Assembly (NCBI GenBank): GCA_031363085.1
Contig: JANLTU010000204.1
Coordinates: forward strand, 1-20,080
Direction of reading: 5' to 3'
DNA from: UBA6921 sp031363085
GTDB lineage: Bacteria > Pseudomonadota > Gammaproteobacteria > SG8-11
Length of the DNA stretch: 20,080 nucleotides
A program made the translations under genes and the position numbers. This document shows positions 7,405 through 13,725 of this stretch, in pieces (position 1 is the stretch's first letter; each line of letters starts with the position of its first letter). The notes under the pieces were generated by a model. The model saw only the letters and a list, made by a program, of their open reading frames with translations. It was not told the DNA's origin and did no database searches.

Positions 7405-8181
7405 TCAAGCCGTGGCACCAAACAAGCTAAAGAAATTCTGCGTCGAGTGGTGTGCAACGTCCTCGTAAGCAATGCCGCGCACCTCGGCAATTTTTTCGGC
7501 CACGTGGCGCGTATAGCCGGGATAATTGGGCCGACCGCGATGCGGGATCGGCGCCAGATACGGTGAATCGGTTTCCACCAGCAGACGCTCCAGCGGCACT
7601 TTGGCAGCGACGTCACGCAGCGTGCCGGCGGTTTTAAACGTGACGATGCCGGAGAACGAGATGTAAAAGCCCAGATCCAGCGCGCGCTGCGCCGCCGCCC
7701 AATCTTCCGAAAAACAATGCATCACGCCGCCGGCATCGCGGGCATTTTCTTCGTCGAGAATGCGCAACGTGTCGTTGGTCGCTTCACGCATGTGAATGAT
7801 CAGCGGTTTGCGTATCTGCTTCGCCGCTGCAATGTGGCGGCGCAGCCGTTCTCGCTGCCAGTCCAGATCGCCGTCGCTGCGAAAGTAATCCAGGCCGGTT
7901 TCGCCAATCGCCACGATTTTCGGATCGGCAGCCAGCCGCACCAATTCTTCGACGCTCGGATCCTGCCCGTCGCGTTCGTTGGGATGCACGCCCACCGACG
8001 CATACACCTGCGCATGCGGCCGAATCAATTCCATCATCGGCGCCCAGCGTTCCAGCGTCACCGACACGCACAGCATATGTGTCACGTCCTGCTCCGCAGC
8101 AGCGTCGAGTACGCCACGCAGCTCGCCGTTCCACGGCGCAAGGTCAAGCATGTCCAGATGGCAATGAGAATCGACGAGCAT
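7405..8181 (-). CDS. tatD: TatD-family metal-dependent deoxyribonuclease/hydrolase (YcfH-like)
   Basis: TatD proteins are TIM-barrel hydrolases with a two-metal centre, acting as DNases in repair and quality control. The 258-residue product has the expected length and all family landmarks: HCHLD at the N-terminus (H6, H8), GETGLDYF with the bridging Glu, IHMREA, HCFSE and ETDSPYLAP with the late metal-binding Asp. The ATG at 8181 starts directly with the conserved MLVDSHCH sequence, so a longer reading to 8310 is rejected. This is the tatD that normally follows pilZ downstream of holB (ycfH type). Here a divergently regulated three-gene module separates them, so it needs its own promoter, which I could not identify. 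An EamA exporter gene follows. Confidence 0.92.
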   Translation of the reverse strand: MLVDSHCHLDMLDLAPWNGELRGVLDAAAEQDVTHMLCVSVTLERWAPMMELIRPHAQVYASVGVHPNERDGQDPSVEELVRLAADPKIVAIGETGLDYFRSDGDLDWQRERLRRHIAAAKQIRKPLIIHMREATNDTLRILDEENARDAGGVMHCFSEDWAAAQRALDLGFYISFSGIVTFKTAGTLRDVAAKVPLERLLVETDSPYLAPIPHRGRPNYPGYTRHVAEKIAEVRGIAYEDVAHHSTQNFFSLFGATA

Positions 8182-8292
8182 GGAGGTTTGTTTCCGCAGT
8201 TTAGAATTCCGTCGCAACGATAGCGCGGAAAAGCAACTTCTTCCACGGGAAAAACCCCGGGCATTGCTGTACGTTGAATCGTAACGCTTGAC

Positions 8293-8337
8293 TTCGACGG
8301 CCCGAATCAACCACTATAGGAACAGACAGGTCTGTCT
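8293..8337 (+). promoter_or_regulatory. Promoter with palindromic TetR operator candidate
   Basis: TTCGAC (8293-8298) and TATAGG (8315-8320) are spaced 16 nt apart; TTGACT (8288-8293) overlaps the first box. Directly after the -10 box is ACAGACAGGTCTGTCT (8322-8337), which contains overlapping 6+2+6 palindromes: ACAGAC-AG-GTCTGT and AGACAG-GT-CTGTCT. An operator here would cover the transcription start and block the promoter of the module whose second gene is a TetR repressor. Autoregulation is therefore inferred. Confidence 0.6.
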
Positions 8338-8357
8338 CTTTTATCGGGAGTGCCACC

Positions 8358-8609
8358 ATGCAGGACAAAGCACGCTGGATTCAACCCATTGTCATGAGCG
8401 GGTTTATGGCATTTATGATGACCGCCGTGATCACCTACATGAACATCGGCTGGGTCACCGATTTTGTCACCCGCTGGCTGCACGCGTTCGCCGTCGCGTG
8501 GCCGCTGGCGGCGCTCGCGGCCTTCGTCGCGTTACCGGCCTCACAGCGCATCACCCGCGCGCTGCTGCTGCAATTCGACCGCGCAAACAAACCGGGAGAC
8601 TCGCAATGA
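8358..8609 (+). CDS. DUF2798 small two-helix membrane protein
   Basis: An 83-residue membrane protein of the DUF2798 family, whose function is unknown. Two hydrophobic segments are visible: about residues 10-33 (IVMSGFMAFMMTAVITYMNI) and 42-60 (LHAFAVAWPLAALAAFVALP), followed by the family's ITRALL tail and a short charged end. The ATG is preceded by GGGAG at 8-9 nt. It is the first gene after the operator-bearing promoter, and its stop overlaps the tetR-family start (ATGA), so the two are translationally coupled. DUF2798 genes are often found beside TetR regulators, as here. The cellular role cannot be read from the sequence. Confidence 0.85.
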   Translation: MQDKARWIQPIVMSGFMAFMMTAVITYMNIGWVTDFVTRWLHAFAVAWPLAALAAFVALPASQRITRALLLQFDRANKPGDSQ

Positions 8610-9202
8610 CGGTGCACACGACGCGTGCGAAGCGCACGACGCCGGCGGAACGAATCCTCAAAGTCGCCGACAAGCTTTTTTATCAAGACGGCATCCGTGC
8701 GGTCGGCGTTGACCGGCTCATCGCGGAAAGCGGTGTGGCGAAAGCGTCTTTTTACCGCGCGTTTGCGTCGAAAGACGACTTGGTTGCGGCCTGGCTCGAC
8801 CAACGCGATCAACAGTGGCGCATCTGGCTGCAAACCAGCGTCGATCAGCTTGCGCCACGCGCCCAAGACAAGCCGCTGGCGGTTTTCGACGCACTGGATG
8901 CGAGGTTCCGGCAGTCAACTTTTCGTGGCTGCGCCTTCATCAACACCATCACCGAATTGGCGCGACTCGACCATCCCGGTGCGCACGCGGCGCGACGGCA
9001 CAAGGAATCGGTCCGGGCACTGCTGGCGTCCCTGCTCAAAGACGCCGGCTATAAAGACTTCGAAGCGCTCGCGCTCATTTTTTTACAACTCATCGACGGC
9101 GCGATTGTCGCGGCAGTCCGCGAGGGCAAGCCCGACGCCGCCCTGCGCGCCCGGCAGCTTGCGGAACTTGTGCTCGCCGCACGTTCGAAAAAAACGCAAT
9201 AG
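8606..9202 (+). CDS. TetR/AcrR-family transcriptional regulator
   Basis: A 198-residue ligand-responsive repressor. Residues about 16-62 form the DNA-binding domain: AERILKVADKLFYQDGIRAV, then the helix-turn-helix VDRLIAESGVAKASFYRAFA and KDDLVAAWLD. The rest is the helical ligand-binding and dimerisation domain, with RGCAFINTITELA, a motif seen in the regulators of quinone- or electrophile-response modules. The start at 8606 overlaps the DUF2798 stop by 4 nt, and GGGAG lies just upstream. The palindrome at 8322-8337 is the likely operator, so the module is probably self-repressed and induced by an unknown small molecule. The AhpD-like gene 34 nt downstream suggests an oxidative or electrophile stress output; this is inference. 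Confidence 0.92.
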   Translation: MTVHTTRAKRTTPAERILKVADKLFYQDGIRAVGVDRLIAESGVAKASFYRAFASKDDLVAAWLDQRDQQWRIWLQTSVDQLAPRAQDKPLAVFDALDARFRQSTFRGCAFINTITELARLDHPGAHAARRHKESVRALLASLLKDAGYKDFEALALIFLQLIDGAIVAAVREGKPDAALRARQLAELVLAARSKKTQ

Positions 9203-9236
9203 CTTTTTAATTTTAACATCCACAGGAGAGTACCCC

Positions 9237-9773
9237 ATGCTACACATCAACCTGATCGACCCCGCACACGCCACCGGACGCACCAAAGAGTTGCTCGACA
9301 AAACTCAGGTGCAACTTGGCCGCGTGCCAAATCTTTACAAGGCCATGGCCAACTCGCCGGCGGCGCTCGATGGCTACCTGAGTTTCCGGGGCGCTTTAGT
9401 TCAAGGCAAATTAACGACGGCGCTGCGCGAGCAAATCGCGCTGCTCGCCGCCGCATTGAACGCCTGCGAATATTGCGTTTCCGCGCATGCGTTTCGCGGA
9501 CAAAAACTGGGCCTGCCGCCGGCAGAACTCGCGCTTAATCAAGCGGCGCTGGCAAGCGATCCAAAAACCCATGCTGCGTTGCTGTTCGTCAAGGCGCTCA
9601 TGACTAAACATGGCGCCATTGATGCAGCGGAATTCGCCGCGTTAAAGTCGACCGGTTGGAGCGATGAAGAAGCGGGCGAAATCGTCGCGCACGTGGCGCT
9701 GAATGTCTTCTCGAATTACTTCAATCACGTCGCGCAACCGGAGCTGGATTTCCCACGCACCGCGCTGGCGTAA
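9237..9773 (+). CDS. AhpD-like carboxymuconolactone decarboxylase-family protein
   Basis: A 178-residue all-helical protein of the CMD/AhpD superfamily, whose peroxidase-like members reduce hydroperoxides with a Cys-x-x-Cys pair. The core REQIALLAAALNACEYCVSAH spans residues 64-84 and carries C77, C80 and H84 with the upstream Glu65, the full AhpD-type active-site set. VPNLYKAMANSPAALDGYL and ALNVFSNYFNHVAQPELDFP are typical of the 'peroxidase-related' branch. The ATG follows AGGAGAG at about 7 nt. It is the third gene of the TetR module. A true peroxidase role is likely from the CxxC, but no substrate or reductant partner is shown here. Confidence 0.9.
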   Translation: MLHINLIDPAHATGRTKELLDKTQVQLGRVPNLYKAMANSPAALDGYLSFRGALVQGKLTTALREQIALLAAALNACEYCVSAHAFRGQKLGLPPAELALNQAALASDPKTHAALLFVKALMTKHGAIDAAEFAALKSTGWSDEEAGEIVAHVALNVFSNYFNHVAQPELDFPRTALA

Positions 9774-9803
9774 AATACTGCGGAGGAATACCGGGCAGGT
9801 GGT

Positions 9804-9821
9804 GGCGCGATGAAGCGCGCC
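9804..9821. repeat. Short intergenic palindrome after the AhpD-like gene
   Basis: GGCGCG (9804-9809) and CGCGCC (9816-9821) form a perfect 6-bp stem with a 6-nt loop, 30 nt after the stop of the AhpD-like gene. The surrounding text resembles GC-rich intergenic palindromes that recur in many proteobacterial genomes. It may help terminate the module, although no T tract follows. Confidence 0.45.
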
Positions 9822-9831
9822 GCTACGACCA

Positions 9832-9877
9832 TGCGGTCTGACCGATCACATCGTATGCGTCGGACGGTCGGACCGCA
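9832..9877. repeat. Long hairpin at the convergent AhpD-like/pilZ junction
   Basis: Arms 9832-9844 and 9865-9877 are complementary over 13 positions with one mismatch that becomes a U-G wobble in the rightward RNA; the loop is 20 nt. The arms straddle the pilZ stop codon (9846-9848), so the inner arm is also the last codons of pilZ. No T tract follows on either side. It may block convergent transcription or be a REP-like element inserted at the gene end. Confidence 0.5.
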
Positions 9878-10211
9878 GCCCACCGGCGAGGAAGGCTTCG
9901 ATCTTGTTGCGCACCGCGCCGTTATCTTGAATGGAGAATTGCACGCCGATGCCAGCGACGCGATTGCCCTGCGCGCCCTTGGGCGTGACCCAGACGATTT
10001 TTCCGGCGACCGGAATTTTTTCGGCGTCTTCCATCAGCGACAGCAGCATGAACACTTCGTCGCCGAGGTTGTAAGTTTTGTTGGTTGGAATAAATAGCCC
10101 GCCGTTTTTGATAAACGGCATGTAGGCAGCGTACAGCGACGACTTGTCCTTGATGGTCAGAGACAGGATTCCGCCCTGACGCAGCGGCGGCATGCCCGGC
10201 GGGGTACTCAC
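9846..10211 (-). CDS. pilZ: PilZ-domain protein of the holB-linked type IV pilus type
   Basis: The 121-residue product matches the small PilZ of type IV pilus biogenesis, which binds the PilB-FimX machinery and usually does not bind c-di-GMP. It begins STPPGMPPLRQGGILSLTIK, then has LYAAYMPFIKNGGLFIPTNK, YNLGDEVFMLLSLMEDAEKI and VAGKIVWVTPKGAQGNRVAG, which give the family's beta-barrel and the GIGVQF strand. The canonical RxxxR c-di-GMP motif is not visible, as expected for this branch. The start is a GTG at 10211 whose GTGA overlaps the holB stop; longer readings would run into holB. holB-pilZ is the conserved neighbour pair. The last codons lie within a hairpin shared with the intergenic region. 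Confidence 0.92.
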   Translation of the reverse strand: MSTPPGMPPLRQGGILSLTIKDKSSLYAAYMPFIKNGGLFIPTNKTYNLGDEVFMLLSLMEDAEKIPVAGKIVWVTPKGAQGNRVAGIGVQFSIQDNGAVRNKIEAFLAGGLRSDRPTHTM

Positions 10212-11233
10212 GGCGTTGACCTTGCTTCTCGTATTGTCACAAACTGGCGCTCCCAGGCAATCAGCACATCTTCCAGAACCATTTGTTGATTGAGCGGCAG
10301 GTCGGCTTCCTGCTGCGCCTGCTTGACGCGATCCGACCAATGAAACAAGGCTTGCACGTCAATTTTACGCGCCAACTCGTCCAGCAACGGCGCGGCGTCA
10401 ACGTTGTTTAATAACGACACAGCGGCATCAAACTTTAACCGCAGCATGTCGTTCGCGCACGAACTGATCCACAGCCACGCCTGCTTCATGCCGGCCTTGT
10501 GCCAACGCTCGGCCACCGCCACCGGATCGCTCTTCCCCAGCGCCACATCGCGTAAATCAGCCAGTAATTTCGCACGCTGCTCCAGCGCGCCATCTTGCTG
10601 CAATTGCAGCGCACGCAGCGGCGCGCCCTGCGCCAGCGCTAACAAGGTCGTGACGTCGTGGACGGCACCGGCTTCCAGATGCTGTTGTAACCACGCGGCC
10701 CCTACGACGCGCGCCGGCACCGAGAAATCCAGCCGCTGGCAGCGGCTGCGCACCGTCGCCGGCAAACTGCTCGGGCGCGTCGTGACCAGCATCATCAAGG
10801 TTTTGCCGGCCGGCTCTTCCAGGGTTTTCAACAAGGCATTGGCGGCCGCCATGGTCATGCGCTCGGCCGGCTCGATCACCACGATTTTGTGCCCACCGCC
10901 GTAACTGCTCAGCGCATTGAACTCACGCAGCGCACGGATTTGATCGATGGAAATCGCCTTGCCTTCCTCTTCGGGAGCCACACGCGAAATGTCGGGATGC
11001 GACCCCGCTAGAAACAACCGGCACGGCGCACACGTTCCACACGCAACACCCTGCGCATCCGGCTGCGCACACACCAGACTGTGCGCCAGCGCGTTGGCGA
11101 AGCGCAACTTGCCTAAGCCCGCCCCGCCGCACAGCAACAGCGCGTGCGGCAACTGGTCGCTGCGGCGGCGTGCTTGTATGCGCTGCCACAGCTCGGTGTG
11201 CCAGGGTAAGGGTAGATCTATAGGTTGCGACAT
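10208..11233 (-). CDS. holB: DNA polymerase III subunit delta-prime
   Basis: Delta-prime is the fixed arm of the clamp loader that places the sliding clamp on DNA. The 341-residue product has a P-loop GGAGLGK (residues 36-42) followed by Leu instead of Ser/Thr. It has the four zinc-ligand cysteines (about C55, C65, C68, C71: CGTCAPC), the SRC arginine-finger region (VRSRCQRL, 162-168) and NALLKTLEEP. The altered P-loop fits a subunit that need not hydrolyse ATP. The ATG at 11233 has a strong GGAGG site 5-6 nt upstream. It overlaps pilZ by 4 nt. It normally follows tmk directly, but here mazF-like and broken MreB-like genes lie between them. Confidence 0.95.
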   Translation of the reverse strand: MSQPIDLPLPWHTELWQRIQARRRSDQLPHALLLCGGAGLGKLRFANALAHSLVCAQPDAQGVACGTCAPCRLFLAGSHPDISRVAPEEEGKAISIDQIRALREFNALSSYGGGHKIVVIEPAERMTMAAANALLKTLEEPAGKTLMMLVTTRPSSLPATVRSRCQRLDFSVPARVVGAAWLQQHLEAGAVHDVTTLLALAQGAPLRALQLQQDGALEQRAKLLADLRDVALGKSDPVAVAERWHKAGMKQAWLWISSCANDMLRLKFDAAVSLLNNVDAAPLLDELARKIDVQALFHWSDRVKQAQQEADLPLNQQMVLEDVLIAWERQFVTIREARSTP

Positions 11234-11277
11234 AAATCCTCCAAAAACTTAATCACCCCGCCTGCTGCACCATTCAC

Positions 11278-11524
11278 TCATCCATGTAGCGCAATGACGA
11301 CTGCGGGGCTCGGAGAAAACCACTTGCCTGAGAAAATATCTTTGAACCCCTGTTTCAGTGCGCGCTCGGCCGCCATGAATTGACCCACCAAAAGACGTTT
11401 TGTTGTGAATGGGTCCGAGGCGACGATAGTCATTGCTGCTTCTCCTTCCTCCAGCAATTGTAAGAACAAACCGGTTCTCGTAAACTTTGACGTAAATTGC
11501 TTTGGTTAGAAATTTCTCAAACAT
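11278..11524 (-). pseudogene. Frameshifted, truncated MreB-like small protein gene
   Basis: Two adjacent frames together spell one protein. From the ATG at 11524 the first frame gives MFEKFLTKAIYVKVYENRFV, then Leu. Skipping one A near 11461 (after GTT CTT) continues as QLLEEGEAAMTIVASDPFTT, KRLLVGQFMAAERALKQGFK and DIFSGKWFSPSPAVVIALHG, then stop at 11278. The order VY-ENR...PF...RLLV-F-AAE..LKQ.F..F..K-FSPSP-VVI matches, from memory, a small conserved family often annotated as MreB/rod-shape-like (about 110-150 residues). The expected C-terminal part after 'VVIHPxE' is missing, and holB begins 44 nt further on. So it is both frameshifted and shortened, unless the extra base is a sequencing error. 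It sits downstream of mazF on the same strand. Confidence 0.6.
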
Positions 11525-11534
11525 TTCGTTTTAG

Positions 11535-11604
11535 TGCGCATAACGTCTGGCATCTGCTGCGGCTTGAAGCCGGATGATGCCCGCTTGATGTAAGGCTTAG
11601 CGCA
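11535..11604. repeat. Nested imperfect palindrome, weakly attC-like
   Basis: Three nested pairs can be drawn: TGCGC (11535-11539) with GCGCA (11600-11604), GGCATC (11549-11554) with GATGCC (11576-11581), and CGGCT (11560-11564) with AGCCG (11568-11572), capped by TGA. Unpaired bases differ between the arms. GCATAAC (11538-11544) resembles an integron R'' box, but the opposing GTAAGGC (11590-11596) lacks the GTT core. It lies between the mazF stop and the MreB-like remnant. It may be a decayed recombination site, a REP-like element or a terminator remnant. Confidence 0.4.
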
Positions 11605-11624
11605 GTTTGCATGTGTATCTCCCA

Positions 11625-11638
11625 GCTCGCTAGCGAGC
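11625..11638. repeat. Perfect 14-bp palindrome over the mazF stop codon
   Basis: GCTCGCTAGCGAGC is fully self-complementary and contains the TAG stop (11630-11632) of the MazF-like gene. A perfect palindrome with no loop suits binding of a dimeric protein or a restriction-type site more than an RNA hairpin. Its role is unknown and it may be chance in GC-rich DNA. Confidence 0.4.
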
Positions 11639-12025
11639 AAAGAATAAGGTTTGTAGAAAGCGCATCCCTGCCAAAACCTCCTCGATCCGCTTCCGCGACA
11701 GTGTTCCGATCCGCTTGCCCAGGCGCGCCTTGTACAGCGACGAGACTTGCGAGACAACGATCACGCTCTGCTTGTCGAGATTGCCTTCGTTCGGTTCCAA
11801 CAAAACGTTTCCTGGCTCACTTGCACAATTCAAGTTCGAACTTAGCGCGCAGACGATTACGGTGCTGATCCGTGAGTGATTGAAAATGTCTTCTTGAACT
11901 ACAACGTGCGGGTGAGGATGGCCTGGTATTGATCCGCGCGTTTCGTCCGGGCCGATCCAATACAGATCACCCTGAGTGATCAGTCCGGAGTAAGTGAGCA
12001 AACGTTTGTCTTCGGTCCTGTCCAT
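11630..12025 (-). CDS. MazF/PemK-family toxin (mRNA endoribonuclease), no antitoxin visible
   Basis: The 131-residue product fits the MazF/PemK fold, a toxin that cleaves mRNA at short sequences. Visible elements are QGDLYWIGPDETRGSIPGHP with the conserved GDLYW and HPHVVVQ start, STVIVCALSSNLNCASEPGN (the T-V-V-C-A-L-T-S-N core strand), VLLEPNEGNLDKQSVIVVSQ and KRIGTLSRKRIEEVLAGM. The ATG at 12025 lacks a strong ribosome site, and initiation may depend on coupling to tmk, 25 nt upstream. MazF toxins normally sit just after a small antitoxin gene; there is no room for one before it, and no antitoxin-like frame is seen after it. It may be solitary, use an antitoxin elsewhere, or be an immigrant in the tmk-holB gap. 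Confidence 0.85.
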   Translation of the reverse strand: MDRTEDKRLLTYSGLITQGDLYWIGPDETRGSIPGHPHPHVVVQEDIFNHSRISTVIVCALSSNLNCASEPGNVLLEPNEGNLDKQSVIVVSQVSSLYKARLGKRIGTLSRKRIEEVLAGMRFLQTLFFAR

Positions 12026-12050
12026 CGTCGGCGCGTTTTTCTACCAGAAC

Positions 12051-12683
12051 TTACGATTTGCGGCAAAACTCTTCTAACGTCTTTTGGATGCTGTCCTGCA
12101 CTTTTTCCAGCGGCTGTGACGCGTCGAGCACACGATAGCGCGCCGGGTGGCTCTTGGCCATGTCCAGGTAAGCTGCGCGCACGCGTGCAAAAAATTCCGC
12201 GCGTTCGCGTTCGAAACGGTCCGGTGTGCTGCGTTGACCGGCGCGTTGCAGGCCAATGTCTTCGGGCACGTCCAGCAGCAAGGTGAGGTCGGGACGCAGT
12301 TCGGCCTGCACCCAGGTTTCCATCGCGGCAATGCGTGCGGCGGCGATGCCGCGACCACCGCCTTGATAGGCATAGGTCGCGTCGGTGAAGCGGTCACACA
12401 GCACCCAGTCGCCACGTGCCAGTGCTGGACAAATAATTTGCGCAAGGTGTTGCGCGCGCGCGGCGAACATCAGCAGCAACTCGGTATCGGCAGCCATCGC
12501 GTCGTTGCGATCGTCCAGTAACAGCGCGCGGATTTTTTCGCCAAGCGACGTGCCGCCGGGTTCGCGTGTGAGCACCACGGTGTTGCCGGCGCGCTGCAAA
12601 TAGCCCTGGATAAAAGCCAAGTGCGACGACTTGCCTGCGCCTTCAATGCCTTCGAGAGTGATGAATTTGCCGCGCGTGGTCAT
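12051..12683 (-). CDS. tmk: Thymidylate kinase (dTMP kinase)
   Basis: Phosphorylates dTMP to dTDP with ATP, an essential step for dTTP supply. The 210-residue product is of normal length. The P-loop is GIEGAGKSS (12-20), the DR-F motif lies in LCDRFTDATYAYQGGGRGI, REPGGTSLGEKIRALLL forms the substrate site, and the LID region reads RAGQRSTPDRFERE. LTLLLDVPEDIGL is the buried strand. The ATG at 12683 starts the conserved MTTRGKFITLEG sequence; a longer frame overlaps mltG in the wrong frame. The gap from mltG is only 7 nt, with AAGGAAA lying inside the mltG end, so they are co-translated. Downstream, the usual holB is displaced by a mazF-like gene. Confidence 0.95.
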   Translation of the reverse strand: MTTRGKFITLEGIEGAGKSSHLAFIQGYLQRAGNTVVLTREPGGTSLGEKIRALLLDDRNDAMAADTELLLMFAARAQHLAQIICPALARGDWVLCDRFTDATYAYQGGGRGIAAARIAAMETWVQAELRPDLTLLLDVPEDIGLQRAGQRSTPDRFERERAEFFARVRAAYLDMAKSHPARYRVLDASQPLEKVQDSIQKTLEEFCRKS

Positions 12684-12690
12684 GCTGAAG

Positions 12691-13725
12691 TTATTTCCTT
12701 TTCTGCGCGGCGGCCAGCGCCGGTTTGATCTGATATTTCTGCACCGCGCGATTGTGCTGTTCGATGCTGTCCGAAAACTCGTGGCTGCCGTCGCCGCGCG
12801 CAACGAAGTACAGCGCATCGCTATCGTCGGGATGCAGCGCGGCGTCGATTGCATCTTTGCCCGGCAGGGCGATGGGCGTGGGCGGCAGACCTTTGATTCG
12901 ATAAGTGTTGTACGGTGTTTCTGTTTCCAGATCGCGACGGTGAATGTTGCCGTCGTAGCGCTCACCCAAGCCGTAAATCACGGTGGGGTCGGTCTGCAAA
13001 CGCATGCCTTTTTGCAGTCGACGCACGAACACCCCGGCAATCATCGGTCGCTCATACGCGGCGCCGGTTTCTTTTTCGATGATCGAGGCTAACGTCAGCG
13101 CCTCGTCCATGGATGCAAGCGGCAGGTCCGCGTCGCGCTCTTGCCAAGCATGTGTCAGGTAATCGTGCATGCTGCCGTAAGCGCGCCGTAAAAAGTCAAC
13201 ATCAGACATTCCTTTTGGAAATGCATAGGTGTCCGGCAAAAAACGCCCCTCCGGATGCAGCGCGGGGTAGCCAAGCTTGACCATGACTTCGGCGTTCGCC
13301 AAGCCATTGAGTGTGTGCGTGAGTTTGTCGTGTGCGGCGACCGCGTCGCGCAATTGCTGGAAGGTCCACCCCTCGACGATGGTCAGGCTGTACTGCACCA
13401 TTTTGCCGGAGGTAATTTTTTCTAAAAATCCGCGCGGCGTGGTGCGCGCCGAAAATTCGTATTCGCCTACGCGGATGCGGCTCGCGTAACCCTCGGTGCG
13501 CGCCATCCAGCGCAAATAGTCGGGATGCGTCAACACACCCTGCGCCTGTAGATCGCGCCCGATGGCACGCAGGTTGGCGCCGGCCATCACCTCATAACGC
13601 CAGCCGTCGCTTGGAATGCTTAGCAGATTTGCACTAAACGCTTGGTAGTCCATCCACAACCAAGCGCCGCCGGTACTCGCGCCGATCACCAACAGACCTA
13701 TCAGATTGAACAACAGCTTACGCAT
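12691..13725 (-). CDS. mltG: Endolytic murein transglycosylase MltG
   Basis: MltG is an inner-membrane lytic transglycosylase that cuts nascent peptidoglycan glycan strands. The 344-residue protein has one N-terminal membrane anchor (LFNLIGLLVIGASTGGAWLW, about 5-24), an extended LysM-like region (IPSDGWRYEVMAGANLRAIG), then the YceG catalytic domain. The catalytic Glu is E217 in LASIIEKETG, followed by the family motifs MRLQTDPTVIYGLG and PYNTYRIKGLPPTPI. The ATG at 13725 overlaps the end of pabC by 8 nt, and the ORF could be opened further upstream but would then run into pabC. It sits between pabC and tmk, the conserved gammaproteobacterial order. Confidence 0.95.
   Translation of the reverse strand: MRKLLFNLIGLLVIGASTGGAWLWMDYQAFSANLLSIPSDGWRYEVMAGANLRAIGRDLQAQGVLTHPDYLRWMARTEGYASRIRVGEYEFSARTTPRGFLEKITSGKMVQYSLTIVEGWTFQQLRDAVAAHDKLTHTLNGLANAEVMVKLGYPALHPEGRFLPDTYAFPKGMSDVDFLRRAYGSMHDYLTHAWQERDADLPLASMDEALTLASIIEKETGAAYERPMIAGVFVRRLQKGMRLQTDPTVIYGLGERYDGNIHRRDLETETPYNTYRIKGLPPTPIALPGKDAIDAALHPDDSDALYFVARGDGSHEFSDSIEQHNRAVQKYQIKPALAAAQKRK

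Noticed and set aside
7383..7616. N-terminal extension of the EamA transporter to 7616
   Set aside because: It lies wholly over the 3' end of tatD in another frame, is hydrophilic and lacks the family's start; the membrane region begins at 7382.
8246..8260. CGGG...CCCG mini-hairpin upstream of tatD as a terminator
   Set aside because: Only four base pairs and no suitable T tract; likely chance.
8182..8310. N-terminal extension of tatD to 8310
   Set aside because: The extra 43 residues are basic and unlike any TatD; the conserved MLVDSHCH start is at 8181, and the extension overlaps the opposite promoter.
12026..12050. Antitoxin gene upstream of the MazF-like toxin
   Set aside because: Only 25 nt separate tmk and mazF, and no frame fits.
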